Positions 14,004 to 22,754 of a stretch of DNA of 64,000 nucleotides are shown one piece after another. The DNA is taken from assembly GCF_900099825.1 (NCBI RefSeq), contig NZ_LT629693.1:1488001-1552000 (forward strand), given 5' to 3'. Positions within the stretch are counted from its first letter, which is position 1; every line of letters starts with the position of its first letter. The translations under genes and the position numbers were made by a program. Source of the DNA: Bradyrhizobium ottawaense. GTDB lineage: Bacteria > Pseudomonadota > Alphaproteobacteria > Rhizobiales > Xanthobacteraceae. The notes beneath the pieces were generated by a model. The model was given only the letters and a program-made list of their open reading frames with translations, did not search any database and had not been told where the DNA came from.

Positions 14004-17000
14004 TGGCCGCGCCGGACTCTCCCGAACATGGTGAACGGTTGCAGGGAACGCTGACCGTCGTTCGTCCCGCCTCGCCGGTCGAAGCCGTCAGGTTCGAGAC
14101 CTTCATCAGGATCACATCAGACGGATCGGTCACCGCCTATAACGGCCATGTCGATCTCGGCACCGGCATCCGTACCGCGCTCGGGCAGATCGTCGCCGAA
14201 GAACTCGACGTGTCCTTTGCCCGCGTCGTGGTCGTGCTCGGCGATACCTCGCGCGTGCCGAACCAGGGCGCGACGATCGCGAGTGAAACCATTCAGATCA
14301 CGGCCGTGCCGCTGCGCAAGGCCGCGGCGCAGGCACGGCAGTATCTCGTGGCACGCGCGGCGGAGCGGCTGGAGCTTGCGGTCGAAGATCTCACCATCGA
14401 AGACGGATTGGTGCGCGGCAAGGACAACCGCAGCGTCAGCTATGGCGAACTGATCTCGGGCGAAACCATCCGCCTCGAACTATCGGACGAAGTCCCGGTC
14501 AAGGACGTCGGCGCCTATTCCATCGTCGGGCAATCGGTGCCGCGCATCGACCTGCCGGCGAAAGCGACCGGCGAACTGGTCTACGTTCACGATGTCCGCG
14601 TGCCCGGCATGCTGCATGGCCGCGTCGTGCGCCCGCCTTATGCCGGCGTCGATGCCGGCGATTTCGTCGGCACCAGCCTGATCGCCGTCGACGAAGCTTC
14701 GGTACGCGATATTCCGGGACTGGTCGCTGTGGTCAGGATCGGCGATTTCGTCGGCGTCGTCGCCGAGCGCGAGGAGAACGCGATCAAGGCGGCGGCACAG
14801 TTGAAGGTTACGTGGAAGCCCACGCCGACGCTGCCTGATCTCGGCGACATCCCGACGGCGCTGCGCGCCAATCCTTCCGAGCCGCGAACGCTGATCGACA
14901 AGGGCGACGTCGATGCGGCGATCGCAGGCGCCGCCAAGGCCATGCCGCGGACCTATGTCTGGCCGTACCAGATGCACGCCTCGATCGGACCGTCCTGCGC
15001 GGTTGCCAACCATCAGGACGACCAGACGCGGGTCTGGTCCGGCACGCAGAATCCGCACCATCTGCGCACCGAACTGGCGCGACTGATCCACCGGCGCGAA
15101 GCCGAGATCGAGGTGATCCGGCTCGAAGCCGCCGGATGCTATGGCCGCAACTGCGCCGACGACGTTTCCGCGGACGCGGTGCTGCTGTCGCGCGCGGTTG
15201 GCCGCCCCGTCCGCGTGCAATTGACGCGTGAACAGGAGCACGCCTGGGAGCCCAAGGGCACGGCGCAGTTGATGGATGTCAATGGCGGGATGAACGCCGA
15301 TGGCAGCGTCGCCGGTTATGACTTTGCGACGCGCTATCCCTCGAATGGCGCGCCGACGCTGGCGTTGCTGCTGACAGGCGAAGTCCCGAATACGCCCGCC
15401 GTGTTCGAGATGGGCGATCGCACCGCGATCCCGCCTTACGATTACGACCATCTGCGCGTGGTGGCGCATGACATGCCGCCGATCGTACGCGCCTCGTGGC
15501 TGCGCGGCGTCTCGGCGCTGCCAAATACGTTCGCGCATGAATCCTGGATCGACGAGGTCGCGTCCGAGGCCGGTGTCGATCCGATCGAGTATCGCCTGCG
15601 CTATCTGAAGGATTCTCGCGCGGTCGATCTCGTCAATGCGGTCGCGGAGCGCGCCGGCTGGAAGCCGCGGCCGGTGCGGCAGGAGCCGGAAGCCGAGGGC
15701 GATATCGTGCGCGGGCGCGGCTTCGCCTACGCGCTTTATGTCCACAGCAAGTTTCCAGGCTACGGCGCGGCGTGGTCGGCATGGATTGCGGACGTCGCCG
15801 TCAACAAGGCGACCGGCGACGTCAGCGTCACCCGCGTCGTCGCGGGCCAGGATTCCGGCCTGGTGATCAATCCGGACGGCGTTCGTCACCAGATTCATGG
15901 CAACGTCATCCAGTCGACCAGCCGCGCGCTGATGGAGGAGGTCTCGTTCGACCGCTCTTCGGTGACGGCGCGGGAATGGGGCGCCTACCCCATCATCAAG
16001 TTTCCCGAGGTACCGAAGATCGACGTGCTGATGCTGCCGCGGCAGGACCAGCCGCCGCTCGGCGTCGGCGAGTCCGCGTCCGTCCCCAGCGCCGCCGCTA
16101 TCGCCAACGCAATCTACGATGCCACCGGCGTGCGGTTTCGCGAACTGCCGTTCACGCCGGAACGTATCCTGAAGGGATTGCACGGTGAAGAGTCCTCGCC
16201 ATCAGCAGCGTTGCCCGCACCTGCTTCCGCGCCGCCTTCGCGCCTACGGCAAAATCCGTTCGGTGTCCGGCGTGGCGTGCTGGCAACCGCCGCCGCCCTG
16301 TGCGCCGCCGTGGTCGGTATCGGTGCCGCGGTGCTGCCGTGGCGATCAATCGCGCCGATCGCGCGGCCGGATGCCTCGGTCTATTCGGCGGCGACGATCG
16401 CCCGCGGCCAGCAACTCGCGGCGCTCGGCGATTGCGCCGTGTGCCACACCTCCGTGAACGGCATTCTCAACGTCGGCGGCCGGCCATTGCAGACGCCGTT
16501 CGGCACCATCTATTCGACCAACATCACCCCCGATGTCGAAACCGGCATCGGCGCGTGGTCCTATCCTGCCTTCGAACGCGCGATGCGCGAAGGCATCCAT
16601 CGTGACGGCCGGCATCTCTATCCGGCCTTTCCCTACACGCATTTCGCCAGGACCAGCGACGCCGATCTGCAGGCGCTCTATGCCTATCTGATGGCGCAGT
16701 CGCCGGTGCGCGCCGACGCGCGGACAAACGCGCTGGCGTTCCCGTTTAACCTGCGTCCGCTGCTGGCGGGGTGGAACGCGCTGTTCCACAAGCCCGCGGT
16801 ATTCCAGGCTGATGCGAGCAAATCCGAGACATGGAATCGCGGCGCTTATCTGGTCGAAGGTCTCGGCCATTGCAGCGCCTGCCATTCGCCGCGCAACGCG
16901 CTGGGGGCGGAACGGGCGAACGCCTATCTCGCCGGCGGATTTGCCGAAGGCTGGGAAGCGCCGCCGCTGACGTCGCTGTCGCGGTCGCCGATCCCATGGA

Positions 17001-17551
17001 GCGAGGACGAGCTGTTCGCCTATTTGCGCTCGGGCGAATCCCGCTTTCACGGCGTCGCGGCCGGGCCGATGGCGCCGGTCGTGAAGGAGTTGGGCGCGTT
17101 GCCCGACCAAGACATCCGCGCCATGGCGGTCTATCTCGCGTCCTTCAACGAGACTGCCGTCGATCAGCATGCCCTCGCCGCCAAACTCGAAGCCGCGACC
17201 GGCACGAGCGCAGCGGCGGCGGCCAGCGTCGGTGCCCGGCTCTACCAGGGCGCCTGCGCGGTATGCCACGAGGTCGGCGGCGCGCCGCTGTTCGGCAGCC
17301 GGCCGTCGCTGGCGCTGAACAGCAATCTGCACAGCGCGCATCCGGACAACCTGGTTCAGGTCATTCTCCACGGCATTGCGGCACCGGCCTCGTCCGACCT
17401 CGGCTATATGCCCGCCTTCAAGGACAGTTTTACCGACGGCCAGGTCGCCGAACTGGCCTCCTACCTGCGGCGGCAATTTGCCCCGGACAAGCCCGCCTGG
17501 ACCGATATTAACGCGACGATTGGCCGTATTCGGCAGGAACTTGCGCGCTGA
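14003..17551 (+). CDS. nicB: Nicotinate hydroxylase large subunit: molybdopterin domain fused to triheme cytochrome c
   Basis: 1182 aa from the ATG overlapping the nicA stop. Residues about 20-735 form the molybdopterin-binding xanthine-dehydrogenase-like part, ending in the active-site Glu context PLGVGESASVPSAAAIANA. A hydrophobic helix near 755-778 (VLATAAALCAAVVGIGAAVL) would anchor it to the membrane. The C-terminal third carries three CxxCH heme sites at residues 811 (CAVCH), 957 (CSACH) and 1085 (CAVCH). This architecture and length match NicB of P. putida (about 1187 aa), which passes electrons from nicotinate hydroxylation to the respiratory chain instead of to NAD. The cytochrome part should face the periplasm; how the Mo domain is oriented is not shown by sequence. 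Confidence 0.88.
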   Translation: MAAPDSPEHGERLQGTLTVVRPASPVEAVRFETFIRITSDGSVTAYNGHVDLGTGIRTALGQIVAEELDVSFARVVVVLGDTSRVPNQGATIASETIQITAVPLRKAAAQARQYLVARAAERLELAVEDLTIEDGLVRGKDNRSVSYGELISGETIRLELSDEVPVKDVGAYSIVGQSVPRIDLPAKATGELVYVHDVRVPGMLHGRVVRPPYAGVDAGDFVGTSLIAVDEASVRDIPGLVAVVRIGDFVGVVAEREENAIKAAAQLKVTWKPTPTLPDLGDIPTALRANPSEPRTLIDKGDVDAAIAGAAKAMPRTYVWPYQMHASIGPSCAVANHQDDQTRVWSGTQNPHHLRTELARLIHRREAEIEVIRLEAAGCYGRNCADDVSADAVLLSRAVGRPVRVQLTREQEHAWEPKGTAQLMDVNGGMNADGSVAGYDFATRYPSNGAPTLALLLTGEVPNTPAVFEMGDRTAIPPYDYDHLRVVAHDMPPIVRASWLRGVSALPNTFAHESWIDEVASEAGVDPIEYRLRYLKDSRAVDLVNAVAERAGWKPRPVRQEPEAEGDIVRGRGFAYALYVHSKFPGYGAAWSAWIADVAVNKATGDVSVTRVVAGQDSGLVINPDGVRHQIHGNVIQSTSRALMEEVSFDRSSVTAREWGAYPIIKFPEVPKIDVLMLPRQDQPPLGVGESASVPSAAAIANAIYDATGVRFRELPFTPERILKGLHGEESSPSAALPAPASAPPSRLRQNPFGVRRGVLATAAALCAAVVGIGAAVLPWRSIAPIARPDASVYSAATIARGQQLAALGDCAVCHTSVNGILNVGGRPLQTPFGTIYSTNITPDVETGIGAWSYPAFERAMREGIHRDGRHLYPAFPYTHFARTSDADLQALYAYLMAQSPVRADARTNALAFPFNLRPLLAGWNALFHKPAVFQADASKSETWNRGAYLVEGLGHCSACHSPRNALGAERANAYLAGGFAEGWEAPPLTSLSRSPIPWSEDELFAYLRSGESRFHGVAAGPMAPVVKELGALPDQDIRAMAVYLASFNETAVDQHALAAKLEAATGTSAAAAASVGARLYQGACAVCHEVGGAPLFGSRPSLALNSNLHSAHPDNLVQVILHGIAAPASSDLGYMPAFKDSFTDGQVAELASYLRRQFAPDKPAWTDINATIGRIRQELAR

Positions 17552-17612
17552 GCTGCCATGCCGCCGCCAAATCCCACTGGTTGGGCGGCTTCCGGCACGA
17601 TAGAGTTCCCTC

Positions 17613-18917
17613 ATGGCAGTTACCGATATTGCATCCCGGACCTACAACCATGGCTGGCGGCTCGATCCGATCGTGCGCAGCCTGCTCGACACCGACTTTT
17701 ACAAGCTGCTGATGCAGCAGATGATCCGGGAGTTCTACCCGGAGCAGCAGGTGACCTTCTCGGTCATCAACCGCAGCAAGCACGTGCGGCTCGCCGAGGT
17801 GATCGACGAGAGCGAGTTGCGCGCGCAGCTCGACCACGCCCGCACCATCCGCTTCTCCAAGAAGGAGCTGATCTGGCTCGCCGGTAACACGTTCTACGGC
17901 AAGACCCAGATGTTCTCGCCGGATTTCATCAACTGGCTCGCCAATTTCCGCCTGCCCGAATACGAACTGCGCAAGGTGGACGGTCAGTACGAATTGCATT
18001 TCCACGGGCCGTGGACCCACACCACGATGTGGGAGATCCCGGCGCTCGCGATCATGAACGAGCTGCGTTCGCGGGCTTCGACCAAGGGGCAAGGCCGCTT
18101 CGTGCTCGACGTGCTCTATGCCCGCGCCAAGGCCAAGCTGTGGTCCAAGGTCGAGCGGCTGCGCAAGCTGGACGGCCTGCGGCTGTCCGACTTCGGTACC
18201 CGCCGCCGCCACGGATTCCTGTGGCAGCGCTGGTGCGTCGAGGCGGTCAAGGAAGGGCTTGGCTCGTCCTTCACCGGCACTTCCAATGTGCTGCTGGCGA
18301 TGGACAACGATCTCGAAGCGATCGGCACCAACGCACATGAACTGCCGATGGTCGCCGCAGCCCTTGCCAACGACGATACCGAATTGCGCTGGGCGCCCTA
18401 TCGCATTCTCGATCAGTGGCGCCATACCTATGGCGGCAACCTGCTGATCGCCCTGCCCGACGCCTTCGGCACCAAGCCGTTCCTGCGCGACGCGCCGGAC
18501 TGGGTCGCCGACTGGACCGGCTTTCGTCCCGACAGCGCACCGCCGATCACGGCCGGCGAGGAGATCATCAAGTGGTGGAAGCAGAAGGGCCGCGATCCCC
18601 GCGAGAAGCTGCTGGTGTTCTCCGACGGCATGGATGTCGGCTCAATCGAGGAGACCTACCGCCATTTTGCCGGCCGTGTTCGCATCTCGTTCGGCTGGGG
18701 CACCAACCTCACCAATGATTTCGTCGGCTGCGCGCCGGATGGTTCGGCCGACCTCGATCCGATCTCGCTGGTCTGCAAGGTGACGTCGGTCGATGGCCGG
18801 CCCGCCGTCAAGCTGTCGGATAATCCCGAGAAGGCCACCGGGTCGGCGTCCGAGGTCGAGCGATACTTACGCGTGTTCGGCAATGCCGGCCGCGTCCGCA
18901 CCGCCGTGCACGTCTGA
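17613..18917 (+). CDS. pncB: Nicotinate phosphoribosyltransferase
   Basis: 434 aa. PncB condenses nicotinate with PRPP, driven by ATP, to nicotinate mononucleotide in NAD salvage. Visible family motifs: [13 protein letters not shown] near residues 20-32, [11 protein letters not shown], the [12 protein letters not shown] segment near 196-207, [10 protein letters not shown] near 223-232, GTNAHELPM near 242-250, the [13 protein letters not shown] region and [11 protein letters not shown]. It starts 61 bp after nicB, so it may be read through from the nic promoter or have its own. The pairing puts NAD salvage and nicotinate breakdown side by side, competing for one substrate. Confidence 0.94.
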   Translation: MAVTDIASRTYNHGWRLDPIVRSLLDTDFYKLLMQQMIREFYPEQQVTFSVINRSKHVRLAEVIDESELRAQLDHARTIRFSKKELIWLAGNTFYGKTQMFSPDFINWLANFRLPEYELRKVDGQYELHFHGPWTHTTMWEIPALAIMNELRSRASTKGQGRFVLDVLYARAKAKLWSKVERLRKLDGLRLSDFGTRRRHGFLWQRWCVEAVKEGLGSSFTGTSNVLLAMDNDLEAIGTNAHELPMVAAALANDDTELRWAPYRILDQWRHTYGGNLLIALPDAFGTKPFLRDAPDWVADWTGFRPDSAPPITAGEEIIKWWKQKGRDPREKLLVFSDGMDVGSIEETYRHFAGRVRISFGWGTNLTNDFVGCAPDGSADLDPISLVCKVTSVDGRPAVKLSDNPEKATGSASEVERYLRVFGNAGRVRTAVHV

Positions 18918-18962
18918 ACGGCCGCACATCCATTCAAGATCCAACGACCTGACGAGCTCTCC

Positions 18963-20258
18963 ATGCCCGCACCCAAGCCGCCTGCCTTCGAAACGCTGAG
19001 CCTGCACGCCGGCCAGCGCCCGGACCCCACGACCGGCGCCCGCGCAGTTCCTATCTATCAGACCACATCCTATGTGTTTCAGGATTCCGACCACGCCGCG
19101 GCGCTGTTCAACCTCGAACGCGCAGGCCACATCTACACGCGCATTTCGAATCCGACGACCGCGGTGCTCGAAGAGCGGCTCGCCGCGCTGGAGGCCGGCG
19201 TCGGCGCGGTCTGCACCGCCAGCGGCATGGCGGCGCTGCATCTCGCAATCGCGACGCTGCTTAATGCCGGCGACCATATCGTCGCTTCTTCCTCGCTCTA
19301 TGGCGGTACCATCAACCTCCTGGCGCACACGCTGCCGCGCTTCGGCATCACGACTACTTTCGTCAAGCCCCGCGGGCTCGACGAATTCCGCGCCGCGATC
19401 AAGCCGAACACGCGGCTGGTAATCGGCGAGACCATCGGCAATCCCGGGCTGGAAGTGCTGGATATTCCAGCCGTGGCCCAGATCGCACATGACGCCAAGA
19501 TACCGCTCCTGATCGACAACACTTTCGCGACGCCGTTCCTCAGCCGGCCGATCGAGCTCGGCGCTGATATCGTGATGAACTCCGCGACCAAATGGATCGG
19601 CGGCCACGGCATCGCGATCGGCGGCGTCATCGTCGACGGCGGCCGCTTCGACTGGCACGCCAGCGGCAAATTCCCTGTTCTGACCGAGCCCTATGCCGGC
19701 TATCACGGTATCGTCTTCGACGAGCAGTTCGGCCAGGCCGCGTTCATCATGCGCGCCCGCACCGAAGGCCTGCGCGACTTCGGCGCCTGTCTGTCGCCGA
19801 CCAATGCGTTTCAGCTGCTGCAGGGCGTCGAGACGCTGGGCGTGCGGATGGAGCGGCATATGACCAATACGCTGGCAGTGCTCGAATTCCTCACCGCCAA
19901 CAAGGCGGTCGAGTGGGTGCTGCATCCCGCGCTTGAGAGCCATCCCGATCATGAGCTGGCGAAGCGGCTGCTGCCGCGCGGCGCTGGATCGATCGTCTCG
20001 TTCGGCATCAAGGGCGGCCGGCCCGCGGGCAAGAAGTTCATCGAGACGCTGCGCATGATCAGCCACCTCGCCAATGTCGGCGACGCCAAGACGCTGGTGA
20101 TTCATCCCGCCAGCACCACGCATCAGCAGATGGACGCCGCCCAGCTCAAGGCCTCCGGGATCGGCGAGGAACTGGTACGGCTGTCGGTCGGCATCGAGAC
20201 GGTGTCCGACATCATCGACGATCTCGGCCAGGCGCTCCGCGCGTCGCAGAAGGTGTGA
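18963..20258 (+). CDS. metY: O-acetylhomoserine sulfhydrylase (Cys/Met metabolism PLP enzyme)
   Basis: 431 aa PLP enzyme of the cystathionine-gamma-synthase superfamily. The start FETLSLHAGQRPDPTTGARA and the YTRISNPTTAVLEERLAALE segment are typical of MetY-type O-acetylhomoserine aminocarboxypropyltransferases, which make homocysteine from O-acetylhomoserine and sulfide. The PLP lysine is K210 in SATKWIGGHG; IDNTFATPFL and the ETIGNPGLEVLDI segment are the cofactor-contact motifs. It starts 45 bp after pncB and ends 3 bp before the hydrolase gene. MetZ (O-succinylhomoserine) is the main alternative; the length favours MetY. Confidence 0.88.
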   Translation: MPAPKPPAFETLSLHAGQRPDPTTGARAVPIYQTTSYVFQDSDHAAALFNLERAGHIYTRISNPTTAVLEERLAALEAGVGAVCTASGMAALHLAIATLLNAGDHIVASSSLYGGTINLLAHTLPRFGITTTFVKPRGLDEFRAAIKPNTRLVIGETIGNPGLEVLDIPAVAQIAHDAKIPLLIDNTFATPFLSRPIELGADIVMNSATKWIGGHGIAIGGVIVDGGRFDWHASGKFPVLTEPYAGYHGIVFDEQFGQAAFIMRARTEGLRDFGACLSPTNAFQLLQGVETLGVRMERHMTNTLAVLEFLTANKAVEWVLHPALESHPDHELAKRLLPRGAGSIVSFGIKGGRPAGKKFIETLRMISHLANVGDAKTLVIHPASTTHQQMDAAQLKASGIGEELVRLSVGIETVSDIIDDLGQALRASQKV

Positions 20259-20261
20259 GCC

Positions 20262-21041
20262 ATGCAGCTTTCCGTCAATGGAATTGACACCTTCGTCGCC
20301 ACCGGCGGCCGTCCGTTCGATCCGGCGTTGCCCGCGGTCGTGATGCTGCACGGTGCCGGCTTCGATCATTCGACCTGGGCGTTGCACAGCCGCTGGTTCG
20401 CGCATCACGGCTATTCGGTATTGGCGCCGGACTTGCCCGCGCATGGCCGTTCGTCCGGTGCGGCGCTTCCGACCATCGCCGAGATGGCCGACTGGACCGC
20501 CGCCCTGCTCGACGCCGCCGGCGCGCCGAGGGCCAGGCTGATCGGCCACTCCATGGGCTCGCTGATCGCGCTCGAGACCTCGGCGCGACATCCGGACAAG
20601 GTCTCCGGTCTCGGCCTGATCGGCACCGCCGCGACGATGACGGTGGGTCCCGATCTGCTCAAGGCCGCCGAGGCCAACGATCCCGATGCGTTCGACATGG
20701 TGTCGATCTGGGGCCTCGGCTTCAAGGCCGAGCTCGGCGGCAGCCTCGCGCCGGGCCTGTGGATGCATCAGGGCGCACAACGCGTGCTGCGGCAGTCGCG
20801 CCCCGGCGTGTTGTTCAGCGATCTCAACGCCTGCAATGCCTACCAGAACGCGCTGGCCGCGGCCGCGCAGGTCAAGGTGCCCACGACGTTCGTTCTCGGC
20901 GAGCGCGACATGATGACGCCGCCGAAGGCCGGCAAGACACTGGCCGCCGCGACGCCGAACGCCCGCACCGTGGTGCTGCCGGGCGCCGGCCACATGATGA
21001 TGGTCGAAGCGCCCGACGAATTGCTGGCGGCATTGCGGTAA
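20262..21041 (+). CDS. Alpha/beta hydrolase
   Basis: 259 aa alpha/beta-hydrolase fold. Oxyanion region VVMLHGAGFDHSTW near residues 27-40, nucleophile S97 in GHSMGS, acid D in GERDMMTPP near 223-231 and catalytic His in GAGHMMMVE near 244-252. Starts 3 bp after metY, so translation is probably coupled. Substrate unknown. Acetyltransferases of homoserine (MetX) share this fold but are longer, so it is not an obvious MetX. A link to ring-fission product hydrolysis for the nic cluster is possible but unsupported. Confidence 0.85.
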   Translation: MQLSVNGIDTFVATGGRPFDPALPAVVMLHGAGFDHSTWALHSRWFAHHGYSVLAPDLPAHGRSSGAALPTIAEMADWTAALLDAAGAPRARLIGHSMGSLIALETSARHPDKVSGLGLIGTAATMTVGPDLLKAAEANDPDAFDMVSIWGLGFKAELGGSLAPGLWMHQGAQRVLRQSRPGVLFSDLNACNAYQNALAAAAQVKVPTTFVLGERDMMTPPKAGKTLAAATPNARTVVLPGAGHMMMVEAPDELLAALR

Positions 21042-21049
21042 CGGTCTCT

Positions 21050-21186
21050 CCTCATCCTGAGGAGCGCGGAACGCGCGTCTCGAAGGATGAGAGCCACCAG
21101 CCGGGCCTCATGGTTCGAGACGCCGCGGAGCCTGTCATCGGGCGCGCGTTCGCGCGACCCGTTGGCGGCTCCTCACCATGAGGGTC
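21050..21186. repeat. Dispersed repeat, CATCCTGAGGAGC family
   Basis: CTCATCCTGAGGAGCGCG ... CTCGAAGGATGAG, then a second part ending GGCTCCTCACCATGAGGGT. It fills the gap between two convergent genes and can fold as a long imperfect hairpin, so it may end transcription from both sides. Confidence 0.65.
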
Positions 21187-21189
21187 ACA

Positions 21190-22215
21190 TCACTGCCGCG
21201 CGGCCTTCTTGCGCTCCACGGGGTGAATATCGATCGCGCGCAGGCGGCCCATCCGAAGCACATCCATCGCCAGCGTGCGGTCGATGCGGTCGCGGTCGAG
21301 CACGCGGATCAGGTCGTCGACACCGTTGATCCCGACGCCGTCGAGTTTGATCACGACGTCGCCGGGCAACGCGCCGGCTCGCGCCGCCGGACTATCCGGC
21401 TCGATCTGCGCCAGCAGCGCGCCCATCGTGTTGTCGACGCCGGCCACCACCGCATGCCGCCGCGGGATCGGCGCGGTCTGGCCGGAGACGCCGATATAGG
21501 CGCGCCGGACATAGCCGTGGCGGATGATCTCCGACAGCACGAACTGCGCGGTGTTGCTGGCGACCGCGAAACATATCCCCTGCGCGCCGTTGATGATCGC
21601 GGTGTTGATGCCGATCACCTCCGACGACGACGACACCAGCGGTCCGCCGGAATTGCCGGGGTTGAGCGCGGCATCGGTTTGGATCACGTCCTCGATGGTC
21701 CGGCCGCTCACCGAACGGATCGAACGGCCGAGCGCCGAGACCACGCCGGCGGTCACCGTCGATTCGAAGCCCAAGGGGTTGCCGATCGCGACCACGAGCT
21801 GGCCGCGGCGCAGGCTTTTGGAATTGCCGAGCGAGGCATAATGCAGATCGCGGGCGCCATCGGCCCGCAACAGCGCAAGGTCGGTGTCGGGATCGACGCC
21901 GAGCACGTGGGCATCGGTGACAAAACCCTCGGTGTCGCGCAGCCTGATCTCTTTCGATGTGCCGACCACATGGCTGTTGGTCAGCACCAGCCCGTCCGGC
22001 GAAATCACGATTCCAGAGCCAAGCCCGCCGCGCTCCCGGCCGGTACGCACCTTCGGCCCGGTCTCGACACGGACGACCGCGGGGCCAACCCGCTCGGTCA
22101 CGCCGATCACGGCGTTGGAATAGGCGTCCAGCAAGGCCTGGTCGTTGACGGGGGTGGATTCAGGGGTACCCGACGACTGCAGGTCGTCGGCAATATCTGA
22201 GGCAATATCCAGCAT
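21190..22215 (-). CDS. HtrA/DegP-like S1C serine protease with PDZ domain
   Basis: 341 aa: trypsin-like domain (about 40-235) and one PDZ domain (about 240-330, AQIEPDSPAARAGALPGDVV). The catalytic triad is intact: H82 (TNSHVV), D112 (DTDLALL), S189 (NPGNSGGPL). There is no signal peptide or membrane anchor, which differs from periplasmic DegP/DegS, so it may act in the cytoplasm or use a non-classical route. The single PDZ domain resembles DegS/HhoB-type proteins. The adjacent GMC gene set is on the same strand but separated by 85 bp; no functional link is evident. Confidence 0.9.
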   Translation of the reverse strand: MLDIASDIADDLQSSGTPESTPVNDQALLDAYSNAVIGVTERVGPAVVRVETGPKVRTGRERGGLGSGIVISPDGLVLTNSHVVGTSKEIRLRDTEGFVTDAHVLGVDPDTDLALLRADGARDLHYASLGNSKSLRRGQLVVAIGNPLGFESTVTAGVVSALGRSIRSVSGRTIEDVIQTDAALNPGNSGGPLVSSSSEVIGINTAIINGAQGICFAVASNTAQFVLSEIIRHGYVRRAYIGVSGQTAPIPRRHAVVAGVDNTMGALLAQIEPDSPAARAGALPGDVVIKLDGVGINGVDDLIRVLDRDRIDRTLAMDVLRMGRLRAIDIHPVERKKAARQ

Positions 22216-22300
22216 GGCGAATTCCTTCGGTCACCTCAGATGGTGGCCGGAATTAGCCGCCGCAAGTGCCTCTGCTGCAGGCGCAAGGCTGCTCTGATCC

Positions 22301-22747
22301 CTATTGCGCCCGCCGCAAGCTCGACGGCCGGGCCTTGACGGGATCGAGCAGTGACCAGTCGCCCTGCTCCAGCGTATAGCCTTGCGGAAACGGTGCCCGC
22401 AGCTCCAGCCCGAGCGAGCGCAATACCCGGTCGTCGCGGTAATAGCATTGCAGCACGACGCGGACGAGCGTTGCGGCAGCAGCGCCGCCGGTGGCGCGGA
22501 ACTCCCTGGTGACCGCATCGCGCCTGACGGCATCGAGATCGGTGAGCGGCTTGCCGGCGAGACGCGCGAGATGGTCGAGTGCGGCAACGACCGGGACGGT
22601 ATCGCGGCCGAGCGTCTTGAGGATGTCGGCCTGGACCGCCGCATCGTCGGCGCCGGGCACCTTGTATTCCTCGCTCGCGGGAATGATCATGCCGGCGACG
22701 GTGCGGAGATCGTCGCGCTGGCGCTGGGTCAGGGTTGGTTCGGACAT
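22301..22747 (-). CDS. Small partner subunit of the GMC oxidoreductase (gluconate-2-dehydrogenase subunit-3-like)
   Basis: 148 aa from ATG 22747, preceded by GAGGAAAT, 7 bp after the GMC stop. The start LTQRQRDDLRTVAGMIIPASEEYKVPGADD is typical of the small subunit of membrane-type sugar/alcohol dehydrogenases (IIPADE-like motif). No Tat signal is seen on this form, unlike the classic gamma subunit. It most likely assists folding or cofactor loading of the flavoprotein upstream. Confidence 0.7.
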   Translation of the reverse strand: MSEPTLTQRQRDDLRTVAGMIIPASEEYKVPGADDAAVQADILKTLGRDTVPVVAALDHLARLAGKPLTDLDAVRRDAVTREFRATGGAAAATLVRVVLQCYYRDDRVLRSLGLELRAPFPQGYTLEQGDWSLLDPVKARPSSLRRAQ

Positions 22748-22754
22748 TATTTCC

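Noticed and set aside
14480..16183. 567-codon open frame on the lower strand inside nicB
   Set aside because: It is antisense to a clear molybdopterin domain; its Arg/Asp/Gly-rich translation is typical of a shadow frame in high-GC DNA.
18867..20993. 708-codon lower-strand frame over metY and the hydrolase
   Set aside because: Antisense to two well-supported enzymes; low-complexity Arg/Gly/Asp composition.
20262..21041. Homoserine acetyltransferase (metX) next to metY
   Set aside because: 259 aa is too short for MetX and typical MetX motifs are missing; left as a general alpha/beta hydrolase.
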